Below are positions 12,559-25,146 of a stretch of 64,000 bases of DNA, in pieces. The translations under genes were made by a program, and so were the position numbers. This DNA comes from Solanum dulcamara. Taxonomy: Eukaryota; Streptophyta; Magnoliopsida; Solanales; Solanaceae. Numbering within the stretch: the stretch's first letter is position 1; each line of letters starts with the position of its first letter. The stretch lies in NCBI RefSeq assembly GCF_947179165.1, contig NC_077237.1, forward strand, positions 65,145,523 through 65,209,522, given 5' to 3'. The notes beneath the pieces are model-generated. The model was not told the DNA's origin. It ran no database searches and saw nothing but the letters and a program-made list of their open reading frames with translations.

Positions 12559-12702
12559 CTCATTAATAAAATTTTAGGGGTCTTTATCAACCTTAGAACC
12601 CGTGAATGCCGGCGGATTCATTCTCAAAAATTCTCTAATTCTGGTAGCAGCAGACGACTCTTAGGAACTAAAGCTAAGAGTTGGCGAACTCTGGTTACCA
12701 TT

Positions 12703-12903
12703 TTAGGCGGCTACTAGTTGAGTGAGCATGGCAATCGCTCCTCTAAAGTCTAATTCTGAAGTTGGTGCAGGTGGAGTAGTAGGCATTTGAGGTACCTCCG
12801 CATACCTCGCCGGTCGGCCTCTAGCCCTCGATGGGCGTACCTCTGACTGTGGCATCCCTCCGTTATCAGCATTCCTCTGGATAGCAGTAGATTTAGAAGG
12901 CAT
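12703..12903 (-). pseudogene. Element A Gag N-terminus
   Basis: 66 residues from the original start (MPSKSTAIQRNADNGG) through [12 protein letters not shown] and a Pro/Thr-rich stretch, ending in TQLVAA followed by a stop. It gives the ancestral start of the Gag-Pol frame and is used here to recognise the matching start of element B at 39188. Confidence 0.85.
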
Positions 12904-13103
12904 TATCTATAACGTATTAATGCATAAATTAGAAATAAAGTTTATAGAGTTTAACTCTATCGCACGAATTCAGAGTATGAAAGAAGTGAAACAATTCCTA
13001 ATGTCTCATAGCTTCTTGATTATAGTTGTGGTGCATAACACACCCATAAGCAAGACTCTACTAGACACAGCTTCATAGACTCCTTAGGACTCTTGAACTC
13101 TAT

Positions 13104-13115
13104 GCTCTGATACCA
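13104..13115 (-). other. tRNA-iMet primer binding site of element A
   Basis: The minus strand reads TGGTATCAGAGC, a perfect match to the plant initiator-Met primer site, four bases inside the 5' LTR. Confidence 0.93.
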
Positions 13116-13119
13116 TATT

Positions 13120-15552
13120 TGTCACACCCTGGAAGGGTACCCTAGACGTGATCAGCACTCCAAAGCCATTTCTGGCCTTCAAGCGAACCACCTGGTCCAG
13201 TCACACATTTATTCAAACACGTTCTCTCAGCAAAACACTCAATCAAAGATGTACTATTCATAATTTAGGGCCAAAGGTCAAACACTATTAACTCATCAAG
13301 ACAAGTACAATATGTCTCCTCAAAATAACAGTCCAACCTCCCCACACTCTAGTCTATGAAGCCTCTATCAAAGTCTAGGAGGTGCCAATGACAATCCCAT
13401 GGCTACCAACAATCAAATTAAAGGAAACGACGACAAAACTATACAAGAAAGCTCAACATCCTCCGGAAACTAGAAGGACTTACCAGTAGCTGGAAGTGTA
13501 TGTAGATCTTCAACGGAGCGCCGATTGATGATCTCTAGTACCTGTCTCTGCATCATGAAACGATGCAGGCCAAAAGACGTCAGTACATGGAATGTACGAG
13601 TATCTAAAATGGCCGAATGAAACAACATCAGAAGGAACCAAATCAACTCGAAATCTCAACTCAAGAGAAATAACAACTCAATCAAGTATCCTAAGTCTAA
13701 ACAAGAATATGGTTTAGACAGGACCAACCACATACCATTCAACTCAATCCGACTCAGAGTACTATTAAGACCTATATGGGAGTTTTTCTTATCCGACAAC
13801 CATCACTTATGAGCCAGTGAAAGTACAACAAACTGACATTGTTGTCGCGTCCATTCATACTTTGCCAGGGTATAAACGAATCAACCAATCATGGATCCAA
13901 TCCAACCAAGTCCTATAATGTCAAGACAATAAATTTTGGGAAGCATCCGACTTTAACGATTCAATCCCCTCCTATGTTTGGCGACGTAGTTATTGGGTTC
14001 GAGCATGGACTATACTCTTGCTCAATTTGGTGCTCGATACTCCTCCCAAGACTCAATGCTCATAAAACTCCATCCAATCAACTCAATCAAAACATATCAA
14101 CAAGTCTCATTACAACCTTGTCAACTCATCAACTCTATCACAATCAAACCACTCCCAATCATACAATCCGATCAATCTCAATCATATCTTTTCACAGTAA
14201 ATTTAAATACACACTTATAGAAACATGCAAACATAACCAAATATTTCCTCTATCCATTTAATCAATCTTTGATACTCAACACCATTTCAAGGCTTTAAAT
14301 CAATAATTTAAGATAAGCAACGTTATTAGGAAAATAACATTTCTTTATCAAAATCAACATAGTTTGGAAATTTACAAAATATGCTAGACACCTCATCTCA
14401 ATCAACTCATAACAACATGTAGCATATCACTTTCTTGACTCCACAACCTCATCATAAAGGGAATTAGGATAATAGATGAAAAAGGACCTATTTGGACATA
14501 CCTCTACCAATAAACTTCATCATTATGGACAATAAATCAAAAGAAGATGTAGGGTACATGGGTGGACTCAACCCATATTTTGGTTAGCTTACATACCTTA
14601 GAATAGATTCTTGAAGAAACCTTGTTGTTGGGTCTTCAATGGCAACTTGAATCTTAAAGCTCTTGGAACAACCCTTTGTTAGAAATGGAGAAGAAGAAGA
14701 GAGAGAGAGAGACTTCTAGGGCTTTTAGAGAGAGAGAGAGAGGCTGAAAGTTATGTTCCCAAATACTCAAGGATGATACATATATAATTTGGGACAAATT
14801 CCTAAATTGCCCCTTCTCAAAAGTTCTGAAAAAATAGGCTAAAACGCTCCTGGCGCGATAGTGGCACGTCGCGCAACTGCAGCGCCAAGTCGATTAGGCG
14901 TAAAAACCCTGCTACCCAATAGTGGCGCATCACACCAGGGACCAAACTACTGAGGGTGTTTTGTGGCGCGATAGTGGCATGTCGCACCCTTACAGCGCCC
15001 AGCCAATTTTCTGGGTTCTGGAAAAATTGGCCTGAAAACCATGCACACCTCGCAGTGGCACGCCACGCCAGGGGCCAAACTACTGAGGCTTGTTCCTGGC
15101 GCGATAGTGGCGCGTCGCGCCACTACGGTGCCAAGCCCAGATTTCCAGCAGTTACAACCCCGGCCTGAAATCTCTGTCGTGCTAGTTCGTCTTAGGATCA
15201 TCATATCTTTTGACTCCGAACTCCAAAAATTACATTCTTGACGGCGTTGGAAAGAAGACTCGACGACCTTTAAGTTAATAGGTCGTGGGCCACCCAGATT
15301 GTCATATTTCAAATGATATGGCCGTTAGAAGTCGACCCTTATACATACTCCCTCAACAACTTTCCCAGGATGAATCCTTTTGGACTTAGCTTGGCTCTAA
15401 GGATCCCTTATGACCCCACATCACCTCTAACACTCTTTAATTACTTAGGAACTCATCTTAACTCGTGCACATACTTTAAAATAATTGAGTTTGACCCTAC
15501 ACGTATACAAGAAAGGTCTAAATCTTAGGGAAAAATTTTGGGGGGTGTTACA
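13120..15552 (-). repeat. Element A 5' LTR
   Basis: 2433 bp, starting TGTCACACCCTGG and ending GGTGTTACA, followed by the AATAT duplication. It contains the palindromic block (14848-15133) and GA-rich runs at 14690-14745. A TATA-like ATATATAA lies near 14779, on the transcription-downstream side of the block. Confidence 0.93.
14848..15133. repeat. GC-rich palindromic block in element A 5' LTR
   Basis: Three to four imperfect copies of the GGCGCGATAGTGGCGCGTCGCGCC type alternating with GGGACCAAACTACTGAGG. It is less decayed than the copy in the 3' LTR. Confidence 0.8.
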
Positions 15553-15557
15553 AATAT

Positions 15558-16229
15558 GCTTGAGGAAAATAAAAAGTGAAACATTCTTGATAAAATGAGA
15601 AAAAATAGTGAAAATAGTTAATGAATAAAGGGTTGAAAATAATTGATGAAAGGAAAGAAAATAAAGTGATGAAAAATAATTTGTGATGAAGTCTAAAAAT
15701 AATGTCAGTACTTAGGAAAGTGTAAGTCACTATTATATAATATAAGTCACTATTTTATAATTTTTTTACCCACTTCTTAGCCAACATTATAGCTCAATAA
15801 CGTTCTATCTGATTCTATCTGAGCATCGCTTAATTAGTTGAGATGTACATGATGGAAAAGCTTATGATTTGTTTATAAATACATGTGATTTTATTTGAGA
15901 GTTCTAAAGTTGTGCTTTCTTGATAAGTCCTTAAATTATATTTGGTTCATAAATTGAGTGTGTTGACTATTTCTTCTTATAAGAATAATTGTTTCATGAT
16001 AGATAGGTGATGTTATTAGCTTTTTTTAGAAGAATAGGTAAGTCATGATCTTAATTTGATGAGTTGAAGTTTGTCTTTGAGGTTAGGAGGTCAAAGGTTT
16101 GTTGTTTGATGTATGTCTTGAATGATCAAAAAGTGCACTTTTTGATGAATTGTGTATGACCTAAATTCTTTGTATCAACCAAAGTGTTTGTAGTCTTTTA
16201 ATGAGATATAATTAGTTCTTCAAGAATAA
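15558..16229. other. AT-rich spacer, nothing recognised
   Basis: About 0.7 kb without a supported gene or a recognisable element end. It lies between the right target duplication of element A and the retroelement remnant split by element C. It contains one perfect 22-bp palindrome at 16125-16146. Confidence 0.6.
16125..16146. repeat. Perfect 22-bp palindrome
   Basis: ATCAAAAAGTG is followed without a spacer by its exact reverse complement, CACTTTTTGAT. No associated gene is visible. Confidence 0.75.
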
Positions 16230-16872
16230 ATAAATATTTAAATATGGGGTTATGATCTGGGAAAATTTACATGCCCATTTTCCCACTCTTTACTCATATT
16301 TTATCTTATTTAGAGAATGGGAATTCTTTAATAACCTCGCATTTGATGCATATTTATGATATTCCTGATAAATAGCTAAAATATGTGATTAGACACATTT
16401 CAAGTTAAAGAGAGGAGAAAAGCATCCAAAATGAGCTGAAAGACACTATATCGAAACTCACAATCAAAATTGAGAAGAATTCCAAAAGAATCAAGCTAGA
16501 GCATTGGTTGGTGCAATTGGGGCACTTCAACGTGTGTTGCGCCAGAGTTCAAACTTTAGAGGATGAAAACAATACATTGATGGTGCAGTGCCTGGGGCAC
16601 CAGGCTAGCCTAACTAAAGCATTGGGTGGCATGTCGTGCCACAGTGTATTCGGGAGAAAAATTCTGTAAAGTCCAAATTCAAAAAGTATTGAGGGTTATT
16701 TTTCACTATAAATATAACCCTTAAACGTTTTTTAAGGATTGTTGATCAATTTTGAGAAAGTATAAAGCACGAGATTCTATCATTAGGTTTCTCTTTCAAT
16801 TAATTCTCTTAGCAATATTTTGAATGAACAATACATTATTATGTAGTTTTAATGATATCATGAGTGGCTAAC
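16230..16872 (+). mobile_element. Left part of a retroelement remnant split by element C
   Basis: The sequence on the left of element C (ending ATGAGTGGCTAAC) continues directly on the right after 25151 (CACCCTTATTCTGGGG), once C and one CTAAC copy are removed. Its own GC-rich repeats lie at 16500-16650 (TGTGTTGCGCC, GGCATGTCGTGCCAC), like those in other LTRs here. I interpret it as an LTR or untranslated leader of a further gypsy element, with boundaries not determined. Confidence 0.4.
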
Positions 16873-17260
16873 TATAACACCCAGATATTTGTTCGCTAAG
16901 ACTCGAACTATTCTTCTTGTGCGTGTAGGATCGAACTCGATGACTTATAATTTTATATATGAGTTAGGATCAATTTCTATATATTTGAAATGTATTATAT
17001 GTGTTTTAGGATCATAATAGATCTCTAACACCAAGCCGAGTCCAAAGAATTCCAATCGACTAAGTTTTAGGATGAGTTTGTATAAGAGTCAAATTCCAAT
17101 GACTATATCTCTTAGAATATAATGCATTGAATGGCCCATGACCTATTCAATTAAAGGTATTTAAGACTTCTTTCCAACGCCACCAAGATTGTAATTTTTA
17201 GAGTTTGGAGTCAAAAGTTATGACCATTTTACTACAGACTAGTACAGTAGAAAAATTCAG

Positions 17261-17348
17261 GCCTGGAGCTACAGTGGCGTCCGGCGCCACTATAGCTCCT
17301 GAAACTAGCCTCAGTAGTTTGGTCCTTGGCGCGACGCACCATTATTAG
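17261..17348. repeat. GC-rich palindromic block in element C 5' LTR
   Basis: AGTGGCGTCCGGCGCCACTATAGC, then CCTCAGTAGTTTGGTCC and GGCGCGACGCACCATTAT. It is a shorter form of the block in A and B. GTGGCG...CGCCAC forms an inverted repeat. Confidence 0.8.
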
Positions 17349-18129
17349 GCCTGCAGGTTTTTGGACCCATCTTTCAGATTTTTCTTGAGAAAGGGCATTT
17401 TGGACTTTTCCCCACCCATCCCAAATATAACCTTACCCATTTTGGGATAAAAAAATCAGTTCTTCATCACACCAATGAGGGTTTTCTCCTTATTTAGGCA
17501 TGAAAGACTTGGAGAGAAGAAATTAGAGAAGAAGAAGAGGAGTTAGATTTTAAATCAATCCTTCAAGTCTTGGTTTCCAATGAGATGATCTTCATTCCAG
17601 GTATGTAAGGCTAACCTAAAATATGTATTGAGTTCTTCCATATGCCCCATAGATGTGTTGGATAAAAATGGTGAAAGGCTTGAACCTTCTATCAAGATTT
17701 TCTTGAAACTTTTCTAAACACTAGAATATTTTTATATACTAGTAATTGATTGATAATTTTCATGACTTAAATTCTTGAATAATTATCTTTCATATTTATT
17801 TAACAAACCGTAGTTAGATATTGACTCAATGAAATTTTGTATATAAATTCATATTTATTGATGGTGTTCTCGAGTTGAGTTTTTTTGGAGTATGGATTCA
17901 TGTTTTCATTCACATGAAACCAAGATGAGATTTCATTTTTTTGTCATAATTGTCTTGAGATTGAGATTTATGGTTTTTGTATATATGTATTGATTGGAAT
18001 TAAAAGAACGAATTGAGATAATTATGAATGTGAATGGCATAAAAAGGAATGAAACCTTAGTAGAGCTAGAATGTCCTTTTGTCTCTATAAATTGAACATA
18101 GAATAAAATAAGGATTTTTGGATCAAGAT

Positions 18130-18235
18130 GTTTAATGATGATATGAATGATGATTTTTAATAATGATGTGAATGATGATGTTTGATGATGATGTGAATCA
18201 TGATGTTTGATGATGATGTGAATGGTGGTTATTTA
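18130..18235 (+). repeat. Degenerate GATGATGTGAATGATGATGTTT repeat
   Basis: Four or five imperfect units of about 24 bp in the 5' LTR. The 3' LTR copy near 23125-23200 has one unit fewer, and a related array lies at 62865-62960 in element D. Confidence 0.75.
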
Positions 18236-19229
18236 TCATAGGTAGAATGATTGATGAAGAGGTATATTGATGACGATGTTTGAGGTAAAATGAATTGGAG
18301 TCTAATGTGACTACATGATATGTGATTTGCACAATTTGATTTGATTGGAGTCATATGAGTATAAATTATTGTTTGAGAAGGAGTTTTAAATAAATGATTT
18401 GTGAATATTTTTGCATAAACAATATATACAATATTTTGAGTTTAAAGAATGATTATTTTCATCTTTGAATTAAAAAGAGTTTAAGAATGAGTTGTGTATA
18501 AGAAGTCTCTAAATTATCATTTTTGAACATGAATATTTTAAGTATAAAAGAGTTGAGCATTTTACCTAAAAATATCTATTTTGAGTTTGAGTGGAGGAGT
18601 TAAAATTAAATTTTAAACGCATCTAATATTTTCTGCATTCATTGAGTTTAGATGGTATCAAATTTAAAAAGAAAAGTTTGATAATTGCGATGAGTTGATT
18701 GTGAATGAAATAAGACCAAATTGAATGAGTTTTGAAAGGAGTCCAATGAGACTAAATGAGTTGATTTGAAAATAAGTCCTAAGAAACTAAATGAGTATTT
18801 TGAGTATTTTACTCACTTGATAGAAATGAGCACATTGAATTTTGAGAGGAGTATCGAGCATCGAATTGGGTAAGAGTATAGTCCATACTTGAACCAATAA
18901 CTACGTCGCCAAATGTAGGAGAGGATTGGACCGTTAAAGTCGGATGTTTCCTACATTACTGTCCTGACATGATTGGACTTGAATGGTTATGGATCCATGA
19001 TTGTTGATTCATTCTTACCCTAGCAAGGTATGAACGGACGTGGCTACAATGTCGGCTTGTTGTACTATCACTTGCTCATATGGTGATAGTTGTCGGTTAG
19101 AGAAACTCTCAAATTGAGTGGATTGTGCATGATATGATTGGTTTGACTGTGATTGTAGATGATTGAGTCGAATGGTAAAACATTGTTAAATTATAATTTG
19201 CATATCTATTAAGTTGAGTCCTTTTACTT

Positions 19230-19515
19230 GATTGTTGAGTTGATTGTATATGATTTGATTGGATTAGATGATATGTGATTGGATGGGATTAGATGATATA
19301 TGGTTGGATTAGATTGGATGGTATGTGATTGAATTGTAAATGATTGGAATGAATTAGATTGTACATGATTGGATCAGATTGTATATGATTGGATTGGATC
19401 GGATTGTACATGATTGGATTAGATCAGATTATATATGATTAGATTGGATTGGATGGTATATGATTGGATTAGATTGGATAGTATGTGATTGGATTGGATT
19501 GTATATGATTGGTCT
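19230..19515 (+). repeat. GATTGGATTAGATTGTATATGATTG minisatellite
   Basis: About ten degenerate units of 20-26 bp built from GATTGGAT, TAGAT and GTATATGATTG. It is shared with the 3' LTR (24200-24495), where unit number and order differ slightly. The same repeat begins in element D at 63955. Confidence 0.8.
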
Positions 19516-20181
19516 CTGTCTAAACTGTATTCTTACATTAGACTTATGACACCTTGATTGAGTCTCTCTTATCTTTATGACTTGAGATATTTGAATTTGT
19601 ATTATTCCATCTTGACACATGTTTCATTCTGCCATATTAGATACTCGTATATTCCACGTACTGACATCCATTTGGACCTGCATCATTTTATAATGCAGAT
19701 ACAGGTTTTAGATATCATCAATAGGCGCAGCATTGAGGATCTATTCACATTCAGCTTATTGGTGAGTCCTCTCCTACATTCGGAGGATACCACTTATGTT
19801 ATTCTTGCGTCGAGTTAGTCTTTTTATTCTGATTTGATGTAGCTATGAACCTGTCATTGGCACCAATTAGAGAGTAGTGATAGAGGCTTCATAGACTAGA
19901 TAGTGATGGGTCAATTGAGTATTTTATTTTTTTGAATTATTCTTGTCAAACTATTTAACAACAAAGATTGGAGTTTGATTTGTTGTCCCATGGACTTTGT
20001 TCTTCGAGTTAGATTGTTGATTCGGATTTGCCCACTTAATTACCTAATTATTTATTTATTTTAACCCTTCCGCTGATTGATTGAATGAATGACTATGTGA
20101 TTGGATCAAGTGGTTTTCTTGGGGGCCAGCAATGGTCTTCGAGTGCCGGCCACGTCTAGGGTACCCTCCCGGGGCATGACA

Positions 20182-20390
20182 AACTTGATATCAAGGCACA
20201 GAGTTCAAGAGTCCTAGGAAGTCTATGAAGCCGTGTCTAGTAGAGTCTTGCTTATGCGTGTATTGTGCACCACACTTATAATCAGGAGGCAGTAGGACAT
20301 TAAGAATTATTTCACTTCTTTCATATTCTGAATTCATGTGATAAAATTTAACTCTATGAAAGTTCTTTTCTAATTCATGCATTGCTCAAA
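20182..20390 (+). other. Element C leader with degenerate primer site
   Basis: TGATATCAAGGC at 20186-20197 differs at three positions from the tRNA-iMet primer site TGGTATCAGAGC and sits four bases after the LTR. The following 190 bp resemble the 5' leader of B (its minus strand at 39190-39390): GTCTAGTAGAGTCTTGCTTA and the GTTGTGCACCACACTTAT type of phrase. Confidence 0.7.
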
Positions 20391-21440
20391 TCCATCCGAC
20401 TACCCCTCATACTCAAGGTGGTTGGAACAATAAACTTCAGATTCTTGTTGATGAGTTAAGATGAAATTTTGAGAAAGTAAAGAGACTGATCAAGTCTTGA
20501 GAGGAGTCGATTAGTGTGCTTAAGTCTATTGATTCGAAAGAATGAACTCAAATTTATAGGGATCGTGCATTGAGCCAGAGCGAGATGTATCTCAGAATCT
20601 CATCTCTAAATCTTGATTCGAATGTTATCTTCGAGGGGGAAGTTGTGTATCTAAGTAATAAGTGTCATCATCCGATGGAATGTGATGTGAGGCATGGTTA
20701 TCTATGATTTGTAGAATGATTGTAGAGTTAGAAAGAGGGAGTTAGAGGAGTATAACTCAAATAGTGAGAATGGAAGTTGATTGAGGCCTGTAACTAGAGT
20801 GAAGTATCTATGAGGTAAGTAATAAGGTGTAATGAATGGTTGTGATAGTGATAGTTTTAAAATTTTATTTAGTAGGCTTGACATGACGTATGCGAGAGAT
20901 TAAGATATTAACTTGCGAGGAGTATGTGTTATGAATGGAGGGGGTATGTGACCTTCAGATATAAATAGTAAATTAAGGCTAAGTCATTGGTAAGAAGAGG
21001 CTTAAGATGTATATATGAGATAGTATAGAGTTGTATGAGGCTCTAATTTTATAAGTTGCTTTGGGTGACTAGTTAGTATTCCCTAGTTGTTGCCTTTGAG
21101 ATAAAGGAGAGATGATGAGGTAATAAATCAAAGTAAGTCTTGAGCTCTCGATAGTGATGAGTTGACCAGGATGATAGTAGATTGAGTTGAGTGAGAGTAC
21201 ATGGGGAGAGTGAGTATTTCCTGATTGTGATAGTTGTGTTGTACTTGTCTAGTTAAGGATAGAGGTGTGGAAAAGGAGCGGAATGAGACCATGTGATGTG
21301 TAATAGATAGGTAAGAGTACGTTAGTATGTCTCTAGGTAAGAGCTCATGCAATAATGGAGGTAGAAATGTTAAAGTAGGCCTGATAATTCTTAGATGTGG
21401 TTGAGGTGGTTAGAGTGATAGGCTTGAGTGTGTGGTAGTA
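20391..21440 (+). other. Element C internal filler of unknown origin
   Basis: About 1 kb between the leader and the integrase remnant. I find no domain, and the short frames on both strands do not resemble Gag or Pol. It may be captured or highly decayed sequence. Confidence 0.5.
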
Positions 21441-21620
21441 ACTATGAGAGTAATGGTAGAAGGTTATTGATGACTTTTGGGGGAATGATTGGATGTACAT
21501 GAAGGGTGTTATGAGGCTTGGAAAGAAGGGGAAACCTAGGCACTGATATATTGGCCTTATGAAATTGTGGAGAGGATTGGGGATGTCAGTCATTAATTGG
21601 AGTTCGACGGTTGATGATGT
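21441..21620 (+). pseudogene. Integrase C-terminal (GPY/F) remnant in element C
   Basis: In frame, the sequence reads DWMYMKGVMRLGKKGKPRH, a stop, then YIGL. This matches the element B segment [20 protein letters not shown] and the GPY/F start. It is the only recognisable pol sequence left in C, and its presence near the 3' end shows that about 4-4.5 kb of gag-pol was lost between the leader and here. Confidence 0.7.
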
Positions 21621-21869
21621 AGATGTTTGAATGATTCGATTGGTAGAGTTTCGATGTTCTATTCGGGACTAATGATGCGAATGATGAAGGTAATGTCCAT
21701 ATTCTTGACTTGAATTGATTTGGCTATTCTTGAGTCAGAATAGTTGATTGTTTAGAATTCTTGATTTGGTTAATTGGTTGATTTGATTGAGTCTCGACTG
21801 TTATCTATTCATCGAGTCCAGCTCATATCAATATTCATTCGAGGATAAATGATCCCAAGAGGGACATAA

Positions 21870-24800
21870 TATAACACCCAGATTTTTTTTGCCAAGACTC
21901 AAACCGTTCTTCTTGTGTGTTTAGGATTGAACTCAATGACTTGTAATTTTATATATGAGTTAGGATCAATTTCTAAATATTTAAAATGTATTATATGTAT
22001 TTTAGGATCATAAGAGATCTCTAACACCAAGCCAAGTCCAAAGAACTCCAATCGACTAAGTTTTAGGATGAGTTTGTATAAGAGTCAAATTCCAATGACT
22101 ATATCTCTTATAATTTAATGAATTGGTGGCCCATGACCTATCCAATTAAAATTATTTAAGTCTTTTTTCCAATGCCACCAAGATTGCAATTTTTGGAGTT
22201 TAGAGTCAAAAGTTATGACCATTTTACTACAAACTAGTACAGCAGAAAAATTCAGGCCTGGAGCTACAGTGGCGTCCGGCACCACTATAGCTCCTGAAAC
22301 TAGCCTCAGTAGTTTGGTCCTTGGCGCGATGCGCCATTATTAGGCCTGCAGGTTTTTGGACCCATCTTTCAGATTTTTCTTGAGAAAGGGCATTTTGGAC
22401 TTTTCCCCACCCATCCCAAATATAACCTTAGCCATTTTGGGACAAAAAAATCAGTTCTTCATCACATCAATGAGGGTTTTCTCCTTATTTAGGCATGAAA
22501 GACTTGAAGAGAAGAAATTAGAGAAGAAGAAGAGGAGTTAGATTTTAAGTCATTCCTTCAAGTCTTGGTTTCCAGTGAGATGATCTTCATTCCAGGTATG
22601 TAAGGCTAACCTAAAATATGTATTGAGTTCTTCCATATGCCCCATAGATGTGTTGGATGAAAATGGTGAAAGGCTTGAACCTTCTATCAAGATTTTCATG
22701 AAATTTTTCTAAACACTAGAATATTTTTATATACTAGTAATTGATTGATAAATTTCATGACTTAAATTCTTGAATAATTATCTTTCATATTTATTTCACA
22801 AACCGTAGTTAGATATTGACTCAATGAAATTTTGTATATAAATTCATATGTATTGATGGTGTTTTCGAGTTGAGTTTTTTGGGAGTATGGATTCATATTT
22901 TCATTCACATGAAACCAAGATGAGATTTTATTTTTTTGTCATAATTGTCTTGAGATTGAGATTGATGGTTTTTGTATATATGTATTGATTGGAATGAAAA
23001 GAATAAATTGAGATAGTTATGAATGTGAATGGCATAAAAAGAAATGAAACCTTGGTAGAGCTAGAATGTCCTTTTGTCTCAATAAATTGAACATAGAATT
23101 AAATAAGGATTTTTGGACCAAGATGTTTAATGATGATATGAATGATGATGTTTGATGATGATGTGAATCATGATGTTTGATGATGATGTGAATGGTGGTT
23201 ATTTATCATAGGTAGAATGATTGTTGAAGAGGTATATTGATGACGATGTTTGAGGTAAAATGAATTGGAGTCTAATGTGACTACATGATATGTGATTTGC
23301 ACAATTTGATTTGATTGGAGTCATATGAGTATAAATTATTGTTTGAGAAGGAGTTTTAAATAAATAATTTGTGAATATTTTTGCATAAACAATATATACA
23401 ATATTTTGAGTTTAAAGAATGATTATTTTCATCTTTGAATTAAAAAGAGTTTAAGAATGAGTTGTGTATAAGAAGTCTCTAAATTATCATTTTTGAACAT
23501 GAGTATTTTAAGTATAAAAGAGTTGAGCATTTTACCTAAAAATATCTATTTTGAGTTTGAGTGGAGGAGTTAAAATTAAGTTTTAAACGCATCTAATATT
23601 TTCTGCATTCATTGAGTTTAGATGGTATCAAATTTAAAAAGAAAAGTTTGATGATTGCGATGAGTTGATTGTGAATGAAATAAGACCAAATTGAATGAGT
23701 ATTGAAAGGAGTCCAATGAGACTAAATGAGTTGATTTGAAAATAAGTCCTAAGAGACTAAATGAGTATTTTGAGTATTTTACTCACTTGATAGATATGAG
23801 CACATTGAATTTTGAGAGGAGTATCGAGCATTGAATTGGGTAAGAGTATAGTCCATGCTCGAACCAATAACTACGTCGCCAAATGTACCGTTAAAGTCGG
23901 ATGTTTCCTACATTACTGTCCTGACATGATTGGACTTGAATGGTTATGGATCCATGATTGTTGATTCATTCTTACCCTAGCAAGGTATGAACGGACGTGG
24001 CTACAATGTCGACTTGTTGTACTATCACTTGCTCATATGGTGATAGTTGTCGGTTAGAGAAACTCTCAAATTGAGTGGATTGTGCATGATATGATTGGTT
24101 TGACTGTGATTGTAGATGATTGAGTCGAATGGTAAAACATTGTTAAATTATAATTTGCATATCTATTAAGTTGAGTCCTTTTACTTGATTGTTGAGTTGA
24201 TTGTATATGATTTGATTGGATTAGATGATATGTGATTGGATGGGATTAGATGATATGTGGTTGGATTAGATTGGATGGTATGTGATTGAATTGTAAATGA
24301 TTGGAATGAATAAGATTGTACATGATTGGATCGGATTGTATATGATTGGATTGGATCGGGTTGTACATGATTGGATTAGATCAGATTATATATGATTAGA
24401 TTGGATTGGATGGTATATGATTGGATTGGATTGGATAGTATGTGATTAAATTTAATTGGATTGTATGTGATTGGATTGGATTATATATGATTGGTCTCTG
24501 TCTAAACTGTATTCTTACTTTAGACTTATGACACCTTGATTGAGTCTCTCTTATCTTTATGACTTAAGGTATTTAAATCGGTATTATTTCATCTTGACAC
24601 ATATTTCATTCTGCCATATTAGATAATCGTACATTCCACGTACTGATGTCCATTTGAACCTGCATCATTTTATAATGTAGATACAGGTTTAAGATATCAT
24701 CAATAGGCGCACCATTGAGGATCTGTTCACATTCATCTTATTGGTGAGTCTTCCCCTACATTCGGAGGATACCACTTATGTTATTCTTGCATCGAGTTAG

Positions 24801-25146
24801 TCTTTTTATTCTGATTTGAGGTAGCCATGAACCTGTCATTGGCACCAATTAGATAGTAGTGATAGAGGCTTCATAGACTAGATAGTGATGGGTCGATTGA
24901 GTATTTTATTTTTTTGAATTATTCTTGTCAAATTATTTAACAACAGAGATTGGAGTTCGATTTGTTCTTCGAGTTAGATTGTTGATTGGGATTTGCCCAC
25001 TTAATTACCTAATTATTTATTTATTTTAAGCCTTCCGCTGATTGATTGAATGAATGGATGTGTGATTGGATCAAGTGGTTTTCTTGGGGGCCAGCAATGG
25101 TCTTCGAGTGCCGTCCACGTCTAGGGTACCTTCCCGGGGCGTGACA
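21870..25146 (+). repeat. Element C 3' LTR
   Basis: 3277 bp, colinear with the 5' LTR. Differences include loss of 12 bp near 23886 (a GAGAGGATTGGA unit), one missing GATGAT-type repeat unit and scattered substitutions. It is preceded by a purine-rich tract (CCAAGAGGGACATAAT at 21855-21869) and contains the palindromic block at 22258-22340. Confidence 0.92.

Larger units (their letters stand above)
6092..15557 (-). mobile_element. Element A: complete but decayed Ty3/gypsy chromovirus
   Basis: Minus-strand LTR retrotransposon with 3' LTR 6097-8532, 5' LTR 13120-15552 and internal region 8533-13119. Direct 5-bp target duplications AATAT lie at 6092-6096 and 15553-15557. The primer site for tRNA-iMet is at 13104-13115 and the polypurine tract at 8534-8543. 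The internal region encodes remnants of Gag, protease, RT, integrase and chromodomain in the chromovirus order, cut by many stops, frameshifts and a deletion of about 0.48 kb that removes RNase H. The LTRs differ by several percent by eye, so it is much older than element B. The outer end at 6097 has decayed from TGTCACG to TATTAAG. Confidence 0.92.
16873..20181 (+). repeat. Element C 5' LTR
   Basis: 3309 bp from TATAACACCC to GCATGACA. It holds a palindromic block (17261-17348), a TATA-like AAATATAACC near 17415, GATGATGTGAATGATGAT-type repeats (18130-18235), and a GATTGGATTAGAT minisatellite (19230-19515). The left end is TA rather than the usual TG. The other LTR has the same end, so the change was present before insertion. 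Confidence 0.9.

Noticed and set aside
19230..19515. CRISPR-like regular repeats
   Set aside because: The units are degenerate, contiguous and AT-rich with no unique spacers. This is an LTR minisatellite.
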